From assembly GCA_020404895.1 (NCBI GenBank), contig JADBWK010000035.1:1-64000 (forward strand): DNA of 64,000 nt, in the 5' to 3' direction. This stretch comes from Pseudanabaena sp. M085S1SP2A07QC. Its GTDB lineage: Bacteria; Cyanobacteriota; Cyanobacteriia; Pseudanabaenales; Pseudanabaenaceae. The position numbers were made by a program, and so were the translations under genes. The notes below the pieces were generated by a model. That model searched no databases. It was given only the letters and a program-made list of their open reading frames with translations, and was not told the DNA's origin. This document shows positions 17,601 to 27,462 of this stretch, one piece after another; the first letter of the stretch is position 1, and every line of letters begins with the position of its first letter.

Positions 17601-18945
17601 TTACTTTACTAAGTCCTGTATACACATTCTCGTTTACTAATCCCAACCAAGGGTCACTAGCTGGAGTGAGAAACAATTGATCGTAAACTCGGCGATTCAG
17701 GGAGTTTAGAGCCAGTGAATTGCCATTGAGATTTTCATTGCCGAGAAATTCACCATTAGCAAACCAACTGTGAATCTGTGCATGAAATACATATTCGTTA
17801 CGGACAGTATCTTGAGCGATCGCTTTTTCAAAGCTACTGACCACCGTTGGCATTGATGCGCTCGGCGATAACTTACGTTCCATGAGCTTCAGACTCCCTT
17901 GATCGAGATATACTCGATTTTGATAAAGCCTTGCTAATCTTGCCCAATTTGCATCACTCAGCTTGGCAAAAGGTGAAGGGGGAGGAACTTCGGAGATAGG
18001 CGCACTAGGCGTGCGAGTTAGCGTAGGCATCTCGACTGCCATTTTACCAAAAGTCAACCGACTTGCAGTCCTCGCATCAGAACTAAAAGGGTTACCCGTA
18101 AACACATCTTGATTATTAAGTAATGGTTGCAATGGCAAGCTTAGGAGAGTGAGATCTGTTCGCCAATTTTTTTCAAGCTTCGTAAGGCGATCTCGATGAT
18201 ATTTAACCAAAACTTCGCGGCGTAACTTTACATCGTTAGTATTGTTAAGTAGTTTCTCAGCGCCCTCAGCATCTTTCAGATTTTCTAGAAATACTTGAGG
18301 ACTGTACAAACCTGGAATTGCATCAATTGGGCGACCATCACTATCAAGTACATAGTGAATGCTATTACCTGTCAGGGTTTGCTCTAGCTTACGACCATCC
18401 CCAAAATCAATCGTCACCTTAGGTACTGGACGCTCAGGCTGCCAATGTAAAATAAAGCGATCGCGCAGCAATTGTGAGACTCCCGCATTAGGATAAAGCG
18501 CTGTGCGGAAAAATCGACTATTAGCACAACTCAACTCATCATTAAGGTTGCCAAGCAATCGCAATGACAAAATCGGTTTTCCAGATTCCTTTGATGCAGT
18601 CTTGGCAGCTTCTAAATCTTTGTACCAATACAAGCGTGAGGCATCGCAGTCTTTTTGCTGACAAATTGCATCTAAAGTTGCTCGTAATTGCGCATTATTA
18701 GGTAAATCTTTTTGATAAGCATTCCAAAATGCATCTACACCAGCATTTTTAAATTCTCGTAATTTGGCGATCGCCTGCTGCGATGTTACTTGATCTTTGG
18801 AAGCTGCTTGTTGAACGAGGCTATTCAAACTCGGTTGCTCTGAAGCGATAACTGCCTGTGGTGAAGAGATGGCAGAGATAGCGATCGCGCCCAAACTCAA
18901 TAAAGCGAAACATGAATTAGCCAGCTTTTTTTTCACAAGCATCAT
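17596..18945 (-). CDS. Exported thioredoxin-fold-like protein without a CxxC motif
   Basis: 449 residues with a signal peptide (LANSCFALLSLGAIAISAIS, cleavage probably near VIASEQ). A helical segment with QQAIAKLREF follows. Residues about 100-215 read like a thioredoxin-like domain of the type LYWYKDLEAAKTASKESGKP-ILSLRLLG, with SRFFRTALY and LLRDRFILHWQPE, which is the pattern of thioredoxin_7/DUF255 proteins where a redox CxxC is lost. The C-terminus (VRNEYVFHAQIHSWFANGE) is conserved-looking but unassigned. It likely acts in the periplasm. I do not recognise a named function. The start ATG is at 18945 or one codon on. Confidence 0.65.
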   Translation of the reverse strand: MMLVKKKLANSCFALLSLGAIAISAISSPQAVIASEQPSLNSLVQQAASKDQVTSQQAIAKLREFKNAGVDAFWNAYQKDLPNNAQLRATLDAICQQKDCDASRLYWYKDLEAAKTASKESGKPILSLRLLGNLNDELSCANSRFFRTALYPNAGVSQLLRDRFILHWQPERPVPKVTIDFGDGRKLEQTLTGNSIHYVLDSDGRPIDAIPGLYSPQVFLENLKDAEGAEKLLNNTNDVKLRREVLVKYHRDRLTKLEKNWRTDLTLLSLPLQPLLNNQDVFTGNPFSSDARTASRLTFGKMAVEMPTLTRTPSAPISEVPPPSPFAKLSDANWARLARLYQNRVYLDQGSLKLMERKLSPSASMPTVVSSFEKAIAQDTVRNEYVFHAQIHSWFANGEFLGNENLNGNSLALNSLNRRVYDQLFLTPASDPWLGLVNENVYTGLSKVN

Positions 18946-19212
18946 AAAATCTCCTTAATCGCGTAGGCTTAAGCTTCCGCAGCAATAGACATATTTACCA
19001 CTCATATTGTTCCTAACAAAAGCTAATTTTAGCTAATTTTTTAAATCACAAATAGTCGTAAAGATTAAAAATTTCTGGGTGGCACTTCATACCCGCTAGA
19101 AATTTCCGAGTTTGTGTTCTTACATTACTTGCAACGATCCCCGCAAAGATAGACAATGTTTGCATTCAGAAAAAATATGCAAATAAAAAAGCCAAGATAA
19201 TCCGAAGAATTT

Positions 19213-20502
19213 ATGAAAAACGTACTGGCTATCATTTTGGGCGGTGGACAGGGAAGCCGACTATATCCCCTCACTAAAACACGCGCTAAGCCCGCCGTCC
19301 CTGTAGCAGGAAAATATCGACTGATCGACATTCCTGTGAGTAACTGTATCAACTCAGGTATTGAAAAAATTTATATCCTGACGCAGTTTAACTCCGCATC
19401 ACTTAATCGTCATGTCAATCAAGCCTATCGCCCCGCATCCTATTCTGATGGCTTTGTGGAAATTCTTGCCGCTCAGCAAACACCCGATAGTCCAGATTGG
19501 TTTCAAGGTACAGCCGACGCTGTTCGCCGTTATGCATGGCTGTTAGAGTCTTGGGATGTCAGCGAATACTTGATCCTATCTGGCGATCATCTGTACAACA
19601 TGGACTACGAAAAATTCGTAGAGCATCATCGCGAAACTGGGGCAGATATCACCCTGTCAGTATTGCCTGTTGATCAGAAAAAAGCCTCAGCTTTTGGCTT
19701 GCTCAAAACTGATAGTACGGGCAAAGTAATTAACTTCCTAGAAAAGCCTAAGGGAGAAGCGCTGGAGGGAATGCGTGTTGATACAACTAAACTTGGTCTA
19801 GATCAAGCTTCCGCGATCGCGAATCCTTTCATCGCTTCGATGGGAATCTATGTGTTTAATAAGCAAGCTATGTTAAAGCTGTTAACTGAAAATCCCGAAC
19901 ACACAGATTTTGGCAAAGAAATTATTCCTGATGCAATTCACAATTTGAATGTTCAGGCTTATTTATATAAGGGATATTGGGAAGATATTGGAACCATTGA
20001 GTCTTTCTATCAAGCAAATCTAGATTTGACTCGCCATCCTTCCACTGGCTTCAATTTCTACGAAACCAAAAAACCAATCTACACTCGCGCTCGTTATTTG
20101 CCACCCAGCAAAGTTCATGACTGTAAAGTTAAGGATTCAATCATTGGTGAAGGATGTCTCCTTAACAAATCGACGGTCACCAATTCAGTCGTCGGTATTC
20201 GGATGCATATTGATGCTGATTGCACTATTGAAGACACATTGTTAATGGGGTGTGATTTCTATCAGCCTCAAGAAGAGCGTGAGTCAGATCTCGCAACCAA
20301 CAAAGTGCCAATGGGAATTGGCGAAAATACAATTATTCGTCACGCAATCATCGACAAGAATGCCCGTATTGGCAAAAATGTGCAGATCATCAACAAAGAT
20401 CGTGTGCAAGATGTAAACCGTGAAGAGCAAGGCTATTGCATTTGTAATGGCATTGTCGTCGTCGTCAAAAATGCGGTTATCCCAGATAACACCATCATCT
20501 AG
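19213..20502 (+). CDS. glgC: Glucose-1-phosphate adenylyltransferase (ADP-glucose pyrophosphorylase)
   Basis: 429 residues, standard for cyanobacterial AGPase. It makes ADP-glucose from ATP and glucose 1-phosphate, the regulated step of glycogen synthesis. The catalytic N-terminus has [13 protein letters not shown] and [20 protein letters not shown]; substrate loops include [22 protein letters not shown] and [10 protein letters not shown]. The C-terminal left-handed beta-helix carries hexapeptide-like repeats and ends [10 protein letters not shown]. Cyanobacterial AGPase is activated by 3-phosphoglycerate and inhibited by phosphate. The start is ATG 19213. It is followed by a strong terminator. 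Confidence 0.97.
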   Translation: MKNVLAIILGGGQGSRLYPLTKTRAKPAVPVAGKYRLIDIPVSNCINSGIEKIYILTQFNSASLNRHVNQAYRPASYSDGFVEILAAQQTPDSPDWFQGTADAVRRYAWLLESWDVSEYLILSGDHLYNMDYEKFVEHHRETGADITLSVLPVDQKKASAFGLLKTDSTGKVINFLEKPKGEALEGMRVDTTKLGLDQASAIANPFIASMGIYVFNKQAMLKLLTENPEHTDFGKEIIPDAIHNLNVQAYLYKGYWEDIGTIESFYQANLDLTRHPSTGFNFYETKKPIYTRARYLPPSKVHDCKVKDSIIGEGCLLNKSTVTNSVVGIRMHIDADCTIEDTLLMGCDFYQPQEERESDLATNKVPMGIGENTIIRHAIIDKNARIGKNVQIINKDRVQDVNREEQGYCICNGIVVVVKNAVIPDNTII

Positions 20503-20510
20503 CAAAATGC

Positions 20511-20536
20511 AAAAGCGGCTCTTAGAGCCGCTTTTT
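20511..20536. terminator. Terminator between convergent glgC and the restriction-modification gene
   Basis: AAAAGCGGCTCT pairs with AGAGCCGCTTTT around a tight loop and is followed by a T-run. It lies between the two convergent stop codons and can serve both genes. Confidence 0.85.
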
Positions 20537-20551
20537 TGTACTAATCGCTAT

Positions 20552-23500
20552 TTACCGCAAAAATTGCTGCCAATCATAAGTTGCTTGCTTTATTACCTCA
20601 TAGTTAGTATCCAACTGAGTCTCTAACAACAAAATTGCGGCAATTCGTCGCGCCATGTTGCTAACTTCTCGTACTTCTTCAGATTTAAGCGATCGCCCTA
20701 ATAAAGTCTCCTCACGATAGCTCAGCCATTTTTTGATTACCTGATATCCGCCGATGGTGTAATCCCAGACCCGCACAGGCATATTTTTCCAATACGCCAC
20801 ATCATTCAAGTAAATATCACGGGTAGTTTTACCCAGTAATGTTTGCATTGACTGATCCAATGTTTTTAATTCATCGGCACTATATTCTCGCTTTTGAATT
20901 TTGCCTTTTCCCGGCATAGTCACACCTTCTTTACCAGCATGACCCCAACCTGCGGTAAGTGCTAATTCTTGGTCAGGGTTAAGCTGTCCACCGCCCACTT
21001 TTGAAATTGCCGCAATACTACGCAATTCTGGAAGAATTGTACCAAGGGTCACGCCTTCAACTTTGGTTTCGATATCCAAAAGCTTAGCAAGTTCTTTGCC
21101 TAAATTAGCAGATGCGATTAACAAGTCTTGGCTATTAGGTAACGGGATACGCGGAAAATCTTGATGAATACCATCGTGATTTTGTTGTAAATAGGCTGGT
21201 GAGTAACCAATCGCTAAGGCGTGCATCCAAATTAATATGGCTGTATCAGCATCTTCGTCAGGATTGGGCAAACCTAAATTATTTAGATATTGACGAGCCG
21301 AAGTAGAAAGATTAGCAAAAGGGCGATCGACTTCAGGCTTTTCCCCTAAAACTTCTAATAGACTTAATTGTTCTTTAGGGCGGATTCTCGCGCCATTCAT
21401 TAATTGTAAAGGAATGGCAACTGCATCAGGGGTTAATAAATGATCGTCAGAAAGACAAGGCGTAAAGTAAAAAGGAGTCCCTTCATCATCTTTAGCGGAT
21501 TTAAATCGAGTAATGAAGAATTTATTCCCCTCCCAACATTGTTTCCAAAGAAAAGGGCGTGACTCATTCCAAATCGGTCTAATTTCGGAGTAGTAACACC
21601 ACCGTACCTCAAAGGGTCTGATTGCATAGCGAAGTAACCGCCGTTCATCAAATATTTCTGCCAGTAAAGCTTTACGCCTCGCAACTTTGGGATCAAATCG
21701 AGCTTGAGGTTTGACTAAACCATAGCCTAATTTTTGATAAGCTTCCCAACCGATATCAGCATCAAAATAAGCTCTCATTCTCTCTGCTAGAGCATTGCGA
21801 TCTATATCAATTAATGCCCCACCACGTTTTTCCATGAGTCCATTGCTAGGGGCAACTGCACAGATGTCAGTTAGCTTTGCCCATTTTAAATATGCTTTTG
21901 TAATGATAGAAGGCTTAAAAGAAAATCTATTTGTTTCACTAGGAAATACAGTTTCATAATGGGAGTCAAAGTTTTTCTCTTCTAGGGTTGAGAGCAACTG
22001 TTTACGACGATCTGAAGCTTTTGCAGCGTTAATGTCATTTCTGAATCGAACAATTGGGGTCTCCGAATTATTTCCGTTTTTAACCCATAGAGAAATTGCT
22101 ACACCTTGCTGAATACCTGCGGAAAACCCTTGAATAGCAAACACTGTTTCACTGGTTTTACCATCTGGGGCGTACTCAGAAATTTTGCGATTACCATGCA
22201 TATTTTCAATCCAAAACTTATCAAAGGATTGGTATAAGTTTTTGCGTAAAACTACGAATGAAGGATCGCTTACCCAAGATTGATTAGATATGTAGCAAAC
22301 AACCCCGCGACGAGGTTGTTGATCAGCAACACAATTTTCAGCAACTCTAAAGAAGCGCACATACAAATCATCTAAATTAAACTTCTTGATCCCCCATTGA
22401 CTGATTAAACCTTCTTTATAAGCATCAACTAAACCCTCTTCCTGTCTTGGACTCACACCCGCATAAGCGTTATAAGGAGGATTACCTAAAACCACTAAAA
22501 TCGGTTTGCCACGTTTCACAGAGTCCGCCGCATCGCGTTCTTCTTGTAACTCAGGAAAATTTAAACTTAACTGCTGAACCCGCCGTTTTGCCTCCTCATC
22601 AGGCGGTTCCCAACCTGTTAATGCATTAGTCAGATATACGCCCACCCGTTCGGTTTCATCCTGCAAAGGCACGCCAAAATTTTGCAATAAAAGTCCTAAC
22701 TGTAAATGCGCCACCACAAAAGGAGCAGTCAAAATCTCAAAACCAAATACCCGATTCTTAGCAATTTCCTTTAACTTGCTTCCACTTAGGGCATCTTCGC
22801 CGTTTTCACTGAGAGTTTGGTTAATCCGCTTCAGCACTTCCACCAAAAAAGCCCCTGTTCCGCAACAGGGATCGAGAATGTAGACATTTTCATCTGCTAA
22901 ACCATCGGCAATTCCTAACTCCTCTCGCAATACTGTATCTACCCGCGCCACCATATACTGCACAATCTCTGGTGGTGTATACCAAACCCCCATATCTTTA
23001 CGAAGTTGTGGGTCAAAAGCTTCTAGAAACGGCTCATAAAAGTACTGTACCGCCTGTCCCTCATCAAACTGAGAAAAGAAGGACTCTCGATCCACCCTAT
23101 TTAAAGCTTCACCAGTCCAATCTAATACCTCGACTAAATCTAATCGCCCTAAATTAGTGGGAGTCGCTACTTTTTCAAACAAAGCTTTAACCATTGGTAC
23201 ATGAAGTGACCAAGCGGCTGTTTGCCAATCAAAGTAACCACGCCTTGCCCCCTGCTTGTGCCACAACACCCACGCCGAAAACAATCCATAAAATAGAGTT
23301 TGAATCAAGGTGGATTTAAAAAAGCGATCGCCTTGCTCTTCTTTAAAACTAATCCCTAATGCTTCTTCTAAGCCAGTCCGAATCGCTTCTAAAGCTGGAA
23401 GATCAGATTTCTCAATTCTGGCTCTAGCATCTTTGGCATAAGATGCTAAAAACCAAGCCAGATCCTGGGGCGATGCGATCGCAGCTTGTTGAAGCATTAC

Positions 23501-24022
23501 CCGTTTTAAGTATTCCGTGATCTGCTCTTCTTGTTCCAAAGCAAATGCATGGGAATTTTGAGCTTTGAGCCAAAATTCTTTCTCGCTTGAGGCTAAACGA
23601 TAAGTTTCTAACTTGATCGGCTGACCATTAACATTTTGCCCAATCAGCACAAAATCTCGATAATTTGACACTAAGACTTGACGGTACTTGTCCCAATATT
23701 TAGAAACCTGCGGCGTATTCACAACTAACCAAGCATCATCTCCCGTCCCCTTGATTTCAATCACACCCCGTTCAGGATTTTGTGGCTCAGATGGTATTTC
23801 CCCCGAACGTTTTTGAAATTGTTTAGCTGTGAATAGTCCTCCATCAGGCATTCCTGCACCTTGATTTCTCAACTGCATTACACAACGTACTTTAGGCTGT
23901 AGGGTTGAACCAATTGTATTGAGCAGATTTGCTAAAGCATTGTAATAAGATGTTTCTTTAACCCCAGCCCCCGATGCGCGGATGTCTCGCAGTTCGAGAA
24001 TATAGGTTTCAAAAGGATTCAT
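20552..24022 (-). CDS. Single-chain type ISP/IIG-like restriction-modification enzyme (N6-adenine methyltransferase with N-terminal nuclease)
   Basis: 1156 residues. Near the N-terminus a PD-(D/E)XK pattern is visible: PDGGLFT (about 58-64) followed by GVIEIKG. The central N6-adenine methyltransferase has motif I DPCCGTGAFLVEVLKRI and motif IV NPPYNAY. The C-terminal several hundred residues form the probable target-recognition region. No SF2 helicase motifs are seen, unlike full type ISP enzymes, so it may cut like a type IIG/IIL enzyme. It would both modify and cleave DNA from one polypeptide. ATG 24022 is the start. No separate methylase, specificity or helicase gene lies alongside. Confidence 0.85.
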   Translation of the reverse strand: MNPFETYILELRDIRASGAGVKETSYYNALANLLNTIGSTLQPKVRCVMQLRNQGAGMPDGGLFTAKQFQKRSGEIPSEPQNPERGVIEIKGTGDDAWLVVNTPQVSKYWDKYRQVLVSNYRDFVLIGQNVNGQPIKLETYRLASSEKEFWLKAQNSHAFALEQEEQITEYLKRVMLQQAAIASPQDLAWFLASYAKDARARIEKSDLPALEAIRTGLEEALGISFKEEQGDRFFKSTLIQTLFYGLFSAWVLWHKQGARRGYFDWQTAAWSLHVPMVKALFEKVATPTNLGRLDLVEVLDWTGEALNRVDRESFFSQFDEGQAVQYFYEPFLEAFDPQLRKDMGVWYTPPEIVQYMVARVDTVLREELGIADGLADENVYILDPCCGTGAFLVEVLKRINQTLSENGEDALSGSKLKEIAKNRVFGFEILTAPFVVAHLQLGLLLQNFGVPLQDETERVGVYLTNALTGWEPPDEEAKRRVQQLSLNFPELQEERDAADSVKRGKPILVVLGNPPYNAYAGVSPRQEEGLVDAYKEGLISQWGIKKFNLDDLYVRFFRVAENCVADQQPRRGVVCYISNQSWVSDPSFVVLRKNLYQSFDKFWIENMHGNRKISEYAPDGKTSETVFAIQGFSAGIQQGVAISLWVKNGNNSETPIVRFRNDINAAKASDRRKQLLSTLEEKNFDSHYETVFPSETNRFSFKPSIITKAYLKWAKLTDICAVAPSNGLMEKRGGALIDIDRNALAERMRAYFDADIGWEAYQKLGYGLVKPQARFDPKVARRKALLAEIFDERRLLRYAIRPFEVRWCYYSEIRPIWNESRPFLWKQCWEGNKFFITRFKSAKDDEGTPFYFTPCLSDDHLLTPDAVAIPLQLMNGARIRPKEQLSLLEVLGEKPEVDRPFANLSTSARQYLNNLGLPNPDEDADTAILIWMHALAIGYSPAYLQQNHDGIHQDFPRIPLPNSQDLLIASANLGKELAKLLDIETKVEGVTLGTILPELRSIAAISKVGGGQLNPDQELALTAGWGHAGKEGVTMPGKGKIQKREYSADELKTLDQSMQTLLGKTTRDIYLNDVAYWKNMPVRVWDYTIGGYQVIKKWLSYREETLLGRSLKSEEVREVSNMARRIAAILLLETQLDTNYEVIKQATYDWQQFLR

Positions 24023-24079
24023 ACTAATTTGCGGGGTTAGATAGCACCTATAATTATGACTTAATCACTGACGTAATAT

Positions 24080-24130
24080 CTGTATAAACAATAAAAGCCT
24101 TGCTTTGCAAGGCTTTTATTGTTTATACAG
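24080..24130. terminator. 24-bp-armed perfect palindrome at the gatA end
   Basis: Arms 24080-24103 and 24107-24130 are exact complements with loop TTT; the core is AAAAGCCTTGC / GCAAGGCTTTT. The gatA stop codon and last codons lie inside the right arm. The T-rich flank fits a terminator for gatA. Confidence 0.85.
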
Positions 24131-25583
24131 ATGGTTGTTGTTTGTGCCATTCCGTTGATTGCTCGTAGCCATAGGCAACTTGCAACAACACATCTTCCCT
24201 TAATACATTCGAGATCATTTGTAAGCCAATCGGCATTCCCTTTGAGTCAAAACCACAGGGAATACTAATCCCTGGTAAACCCGCCAGATTTACAGGAATT
24301 GTCATCAAATCCGATAGATACATCCCAAGTGGATCTTCAGTTTTACTACCTGCCTTAAAAGCAGTAGTTGGTGCAGTCGGACAAACCAAAACATCCACTT
24401 GCTCAAATGCTTTTTGGAAATCTTGAACGATTAAAGTCCTAACTTTCTGAGCTTTCAGATAATAGGCATCATAGTAGCCAGCAGATAGGACATATGTACC
24501 AATCATGATCCGTCGCTTGACTTCTGCCCCAAAGCCCTGTTCGCGGGTATTTTCATACATGCTTAACAGGCTCTCAGCGCTCTCATCACGAAAGCCATAC
24601 TTCACGCCATCATAGCGGGCGAGGTTGGCGGAGGCTTCGGAGGGAGCGATGATGTAATAGGTGGGTAGTCCATAGCGAAATCGAGGACAGGAAATTTCAT
24701 AGACTTCTGCGCCCATGTTCTCGAAATGCGCGATCGCCTTTCTTACGGCAACTTCAACTTCACTATCCAAACCTTCGCCAAAGGTTTCGGTAATTACGCC
24801 AACTTTTTTACCCTTAAGTGACTGAGTTAAATCTGGTGTTAACAACGCCGCATAGTCAGGAACTGCGGCGTTGATACTGGTGGAGTCTTTGGGGTCATAT
24901 CCTGCGATCGCGCCCAAAAATATCGCCGCATCTTCGACAGTATTGGCAAAAGGTCCTATTTGATCCAAAGACGAAGCAAAAGCAACTAAACCAAATCGTG
25001 AAACTAATCCGTAAGTTGGCTTTAGTCCAACTACGCCACAATATGAAGCGGGTTGGCGAATCGATCCACCAGTATCAGAACCTGTTGCTATTACACATTC
25101 ACCACTGGAGACGGCTGCTGCCGAACCACCCGAAGATCCCCCAGGGACATATTCCGTATTCCAAGGATTTGCTGTTAACGCGATCGCCGAGTTTTCAGTG
25201 GAGCTGCCCATGGCAAACTCATCAAGATTCGTTTTGCCAACCATCACGGCTCCAGATGATCTCAACTTTGCTGTAATTGTCGCTTCGTAGGGTGGGACAA
25301 AATTTTTCAGCATATTGGAGCCACAGGTGGTCGGCATTCCCTTGACACACATATTGTCTTTCATGCCTAGAGGCACGCCTGCCAATGCGGGCAAGGTTTC
25401 ACCAGCAGAGATCGCGGCATCGATGACTTTGGCTTGGGCGATCGCTACTTCGGGTGTAACTGTCACAAAACTATGTAATTTCGGCTCTAACCGATCAATG
25501 CGATCTAAAAACTCTTGAGCAATTTCGGTTGCTGATCGCTCTTTATTGATTAAGGTTTGGCGAATTTGGGCGATCATTGTCAT
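24123..25583 (-). CDS. gatA: Asp-tRNA(Asn)/Glu-tRNA(Gln) amidotransferase subunit A
   Basis: About 486 residues. GatA supplies ammonia from glutamine to GatB so that misacylated Glu-tRNA(Gln) or Asp-tRNA(Asn) is amidated. The amidase-signature triad is visible: Lys75 in PLGMKDN and the Ser residues in [16 protein letters not shown] and [13 protein letters not shown]. The C-terminal [12 protein letters not shown] and PIGLQMI are typical. ATG 25583 and ATG 25577 are both possible; an in-frame TTG at 25589 is less likely. gatB and gatC are not in this window, as usual in cyanobacteria. Confidence 0.96.
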   Translation of the reverse strand: MTMIAQIRQTLINKERSATEIAQEFLDRIDRLEPKLHSFVTVTPEVAIAQAKVIDAAISAGETLPALAGVPLGMKDNMCVKGMPTTCGSNMLKNFVPPYEATITAKLRSSGAVMVGKTNLDEFAMGSSTENSAIALTANPWNTEYVPGGSSGGSAAAVSSGECVIATGSDTGGSIRQPASYCGVVGLKPTYGLVSRFGLVAFASSLDQIGPFANTVEDAAIFLGAIAGYDPKDSTSINAAVPDYAALLTPDLTQSLKGKKVGVITETFGEGLDSEVEVAVRKAIAHFENMGAEVYEISCPRFRYGLPTYYIIAPSEASANLARYDGVKYGFRDESAESLLSMYENTREQGFGAEVKRRIMIGTYVLSAGYYDAYYLKAQKVRTLIVQDFQKAFEQVDVLVCPTAPTTAFKAGSKTEDPLGMYLSDLMTIPVNLAGLPGISIPCGFDSKGMPIGLQMISNVLREDVLLQVAYGYEQSTEWHKQQPSV

Positions 25584-25617
25584 AAACAAGCTGATGGGTT
25601 ATTGGGCAGAATCCCAA

Positions 25618-25851
25618 TTATAAAACCAAGCTACCGACTTTTTGTGGTTTTGCATTAGTAACAGTTAGAGCAATCTGAGACCCAGATACTTCTACTGTGT
25701 CCTGAGAAATTAACCCTTCTATACTGTATCCATCTTCTTCGCCTTCAGGCATTGAATAATGTTCAACAACTGTACCGATGCTCCCTCTTTTAAGGCTGAA
25801 CTGAGGAATATCTTGGGTTAATTGAACTTGAGAAAATAAGGGGATTACCAT
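25618..25851 (-). CDS. DUF4926 domain-containing small protein
   Basis: 77 residues from the ATG at 25851. The pattern FSQVQLTQDIPQFSLKRGSIGTVVEHY then GYSIEGLI, read in parts, matches DUF4926: a small SH3-like beta protein starting with V-x-L-x-x-D-(I/L)P and KGxxGTVVE. Such genes often sit beside DUF6883 genes and are suspected toxin-antitoxin or mobile-module components. The longer frame reading upstream to 25983 lacks family similarity in its first 44 residues, so I start at the family Met. It is not in an obvious pair here; the adjoining plus-strand frame is a remnant. Confidence 0.7.
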   Translation of the reverse strand: MVIPLFSQVQLTQDIPQFSLKRGSIGTVVEHYSMPEGEEDGYSIEGLISQDTVEVSGSQIALTVTNAKPQKVGSLVL

Positions 25852-25890
25852 AATTTTTTTGCTTATGCAGGAAATAAGGTTACAAATTGA

Positions 25891-26160
25891 GTTGTTTGTT
25901 CGGTTACTATCCAAGACGATGGAGAGGAATTTTTTGCTGAGCTTGAAAGCATCTGGAAAGAAGAGTGTAGTCCTGATCCACAAACCCCATCTTTTCTTCT
26001 ATATGACTTAAGTACAAAGGAAGAGCATATTTTTAGACCTGCGACAATGACCCTACTGGCAGCATTAACGATTAAGGCATTTAATGCCCATGTTAAAAAG
26101 GAACCTATTAAAAAACTTTTCTGGAAACCTACAGAAGGTTTTCCACTTGTAGAAGCATAG
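25891..26160 (+). pseudogene. Start-less open frame, possible gene remnant
   Basis: A plus-strand frame of 89 sense codons runs from just after an in-frame TGA (25888-25890) to TAG at 26158. It reads like a real acidic/basic globular protein (for example EEFFAELESIWKEECSPD, then SFLLYDLSTKEEHIFRPATM, and KLFWKPTEGFPLVEA at the end), with no low-complexity bias. It has no ATG, GTG or TTG start near its beginning; the only in-frame Met is mid-frame. I do not recognise the family. It may be the tail of a decayed gene whose N-terminus was lost. Confidence 0.4.
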
Positions 26161-26314
26161 TTTTTTAGATTTAACTCATAGCTTCGTACAGAAGTTGTCG
26201 CAAAAACAAATAATTTTCTGGACAAGTGCGGAGAAAGCAAATACAATATATCCGCAAATTAAGGTACGTTCGCACCGCTTGGAGGTCATTATTCCTGAAC
26301 CGCTAACCCTGACT

Positions 26315-26668
26315 GTGAGTTTACGAGGCAGCCGCGAAGTCAAGGACACCTATCAATTGATCCGCCTCACAGGTCTTCTGGACGCTTTTTCGGAGCCAGC
26401 CTTTAAAAAGGTGATTGGCAAATGCGTCGAGGATGGACCGTTTAACGTGATTTTAGATTTGTCAACCATTGATTTTGTCGATAGCTCTGGACTTGGGGTT
26501 TTAGTGCAAATGGCAAAAAAAACTCAAACTTTGAGTGGCACTCTCCAAATTATTACCAACGCTAGAGTTACGCAAACAGTCAAACTGGTTCGATTAGATC
26601 AGTTTCTGTCACTTCAGACATCAATTGGTGAGGCTCTTGCCAAGCTGGAGCAAATTAAAAAAGACTAA
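26315..26668 (+). CDS. STAS domain anti-sigma factor antagonist
   Basis: 117 residues from GTG at 26315. The SpoIIAA-like STAS fold is clear: YQLIRLTGLLDAFSEPAF, then VILDLSTIDFVDSSGLGVLVQMAKK, with the phosphorylatable serine in the DSSGLG motif. Such proteins bind anti-sigma kinases and switch partners according to phosphorylation. The frame is open back to a TTG at 26195, but the family usually begins with a MSLRG/LRGSREV stretch, so I prefer 26315. An in-frame TTG at 26279 is the other option. GGAGG at 26281 is too far for 26315. No kinase or sigma gene is adjacent. Confidence 0.82.
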   Translation: MSLRGSREVKDTYQLIRLTGLLDAFSEPAFKKVIGKCVEDGPFNVILDLSTIDFVDSSGLGVLVQMAKKTQTLSGTLQIITNARVTQTVKLVRLDQFLSLQTSIGEALAKLEQIKKD

Positions 26669-26946
26669 GTTAAAAGTCAGTAAGCTAAGCAAATAAGTCA
26701 ATATCTTGATCAAGATCAACAAGTGTAGGCACTCAATTTTAACTTGATGGTATTTTGCATTATCTAAAGATGAAGAAAGTTTAGGGGGCAAATTTTCTAA
26801 ACTTGATTGTAGTCATCAAAGCAAAATTGATCACTTAGTAATGACCTTGATATAGAGCAAATCACTTTTGCTATTTTTTACAAAATATTTGTTTGTTTAG
26901 AGAACCTGTTTAGATTTTGAACTACAGCAGTTTTAGGGTAAATGAA

Positions 26947-27002
26947 CCACAATAAAATTTGGGAAGGTGTTGCAAAGCAGCACTTTCCCAAATTTATTGT
27001 GG
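26947..27002. repeat. Intergenic palindrome, GAACC-CAATAAA family, copy 1
   Basis: CCACAATAAAATTTGGGAAG pairs with CTTTCCCAAATTTATTGTGG across GTG-TTGCAAAGCAG-CAC, with one extra A and one mismatch. The copy at 47544-47604 shares GAACC, CAATAAA and the GTGTTGC / GCAGCAC centre. Confidence 0.75.
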
Positions 27003-27058
27003 TGGGTTTGAGCGGACAGTATTGTGTAGTAATAAAAAAGATAGCTAGAATTGCAAAG

Positions 27059-27109
27059 CTAAAACCTGTAAAGTTGCGCCCCTACTGGGAGCAACTTTAC
27101 AGGTTTTAG
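27059..27109. repeat. 19-bp-armed palindrome
   Basis: CTAAAACCTGTAAAGTTGC at 27059-27077 pairs exactly with 27091-27109 around a 13-base loop. No gene end is adjacent, so a terminator role is not obvious. Confidence 0.75.
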
Positions 27110-27121
27110 TAATTTATTTTG

Positions 27122-27222
27122 CTTACTCCCTTCCCACCAAAGAAATAGCCATATAAAACCAAGAATTAGCGTTGCGGCGCTTCGCGCCGCAACGTCTAAT
27201 TCTTCACTGGGATGGGAGTAAG
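27122..27222. repeat. Nested palindrome with GC-rich core
   Basis: Outer arms CTTACTCCCTTCCCA and TGGGATGGGAGTAAG (one mismatch) enclose inner arms GAATTAG-GTTGCGGCGC and GCGCCGCAAC-CTAATTC with loop TTC. The roughly 100-base unit has the outer-inverted-repeat plus inner-hairpin layout of the mobile element at 38370. Confidence 0.7.
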
Positions 27223-27327
27223 TACTTAACACCAATAGTTATGACACTTGTTTTAGTGGCAATAACTAAAACCTATTCTCAGTAATTGGAAGTCCTGCTA
27301 TGATATTTCTAAGGCAAAATTTATACA

Positions 27328-27360
27328 CATTGATGGGCAAGCTACGCTTGCCCATCAATG
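27328..27360. repeat. 15-bp-armed palindrome
   Basis: CATTGATGGGCAAGC (27328-27342) pairs exactly with 27346-27360 around the loop TAC. It lies about 100 bases before mrnC. Confidence 0.75.
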
Positions 27361-27462
27361 TCTGAAGTAAATGTAAATATTAAATATCTGATAAATACCT
27401 AAACATTTTGTCCAAGCCCAAACGAAAGTAATCAAATTATTTTGTAATGGCATTATCCTGTA

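Larger units (their letters stand above)
26669..27462. other. 794-base non-coding stretch rich in palindromes
   Basis: No convincing frame occurs on either strand. The left 270 bases look unstructured and AT-rich. The rest contains four long palindromes (26947-27002, 27059-27109, 27122-27222, 27328-27360), listed separately. The mrnC promoter should lie in the last 100 bases. Confidence 0.7.

Noticed and set aside
25863-26246. 127-codon minus-strand frame
   Set aside because: It overlaps the protein-like plus-strand remnant and reads as Ser-rich antisense with no recognisable pattern.
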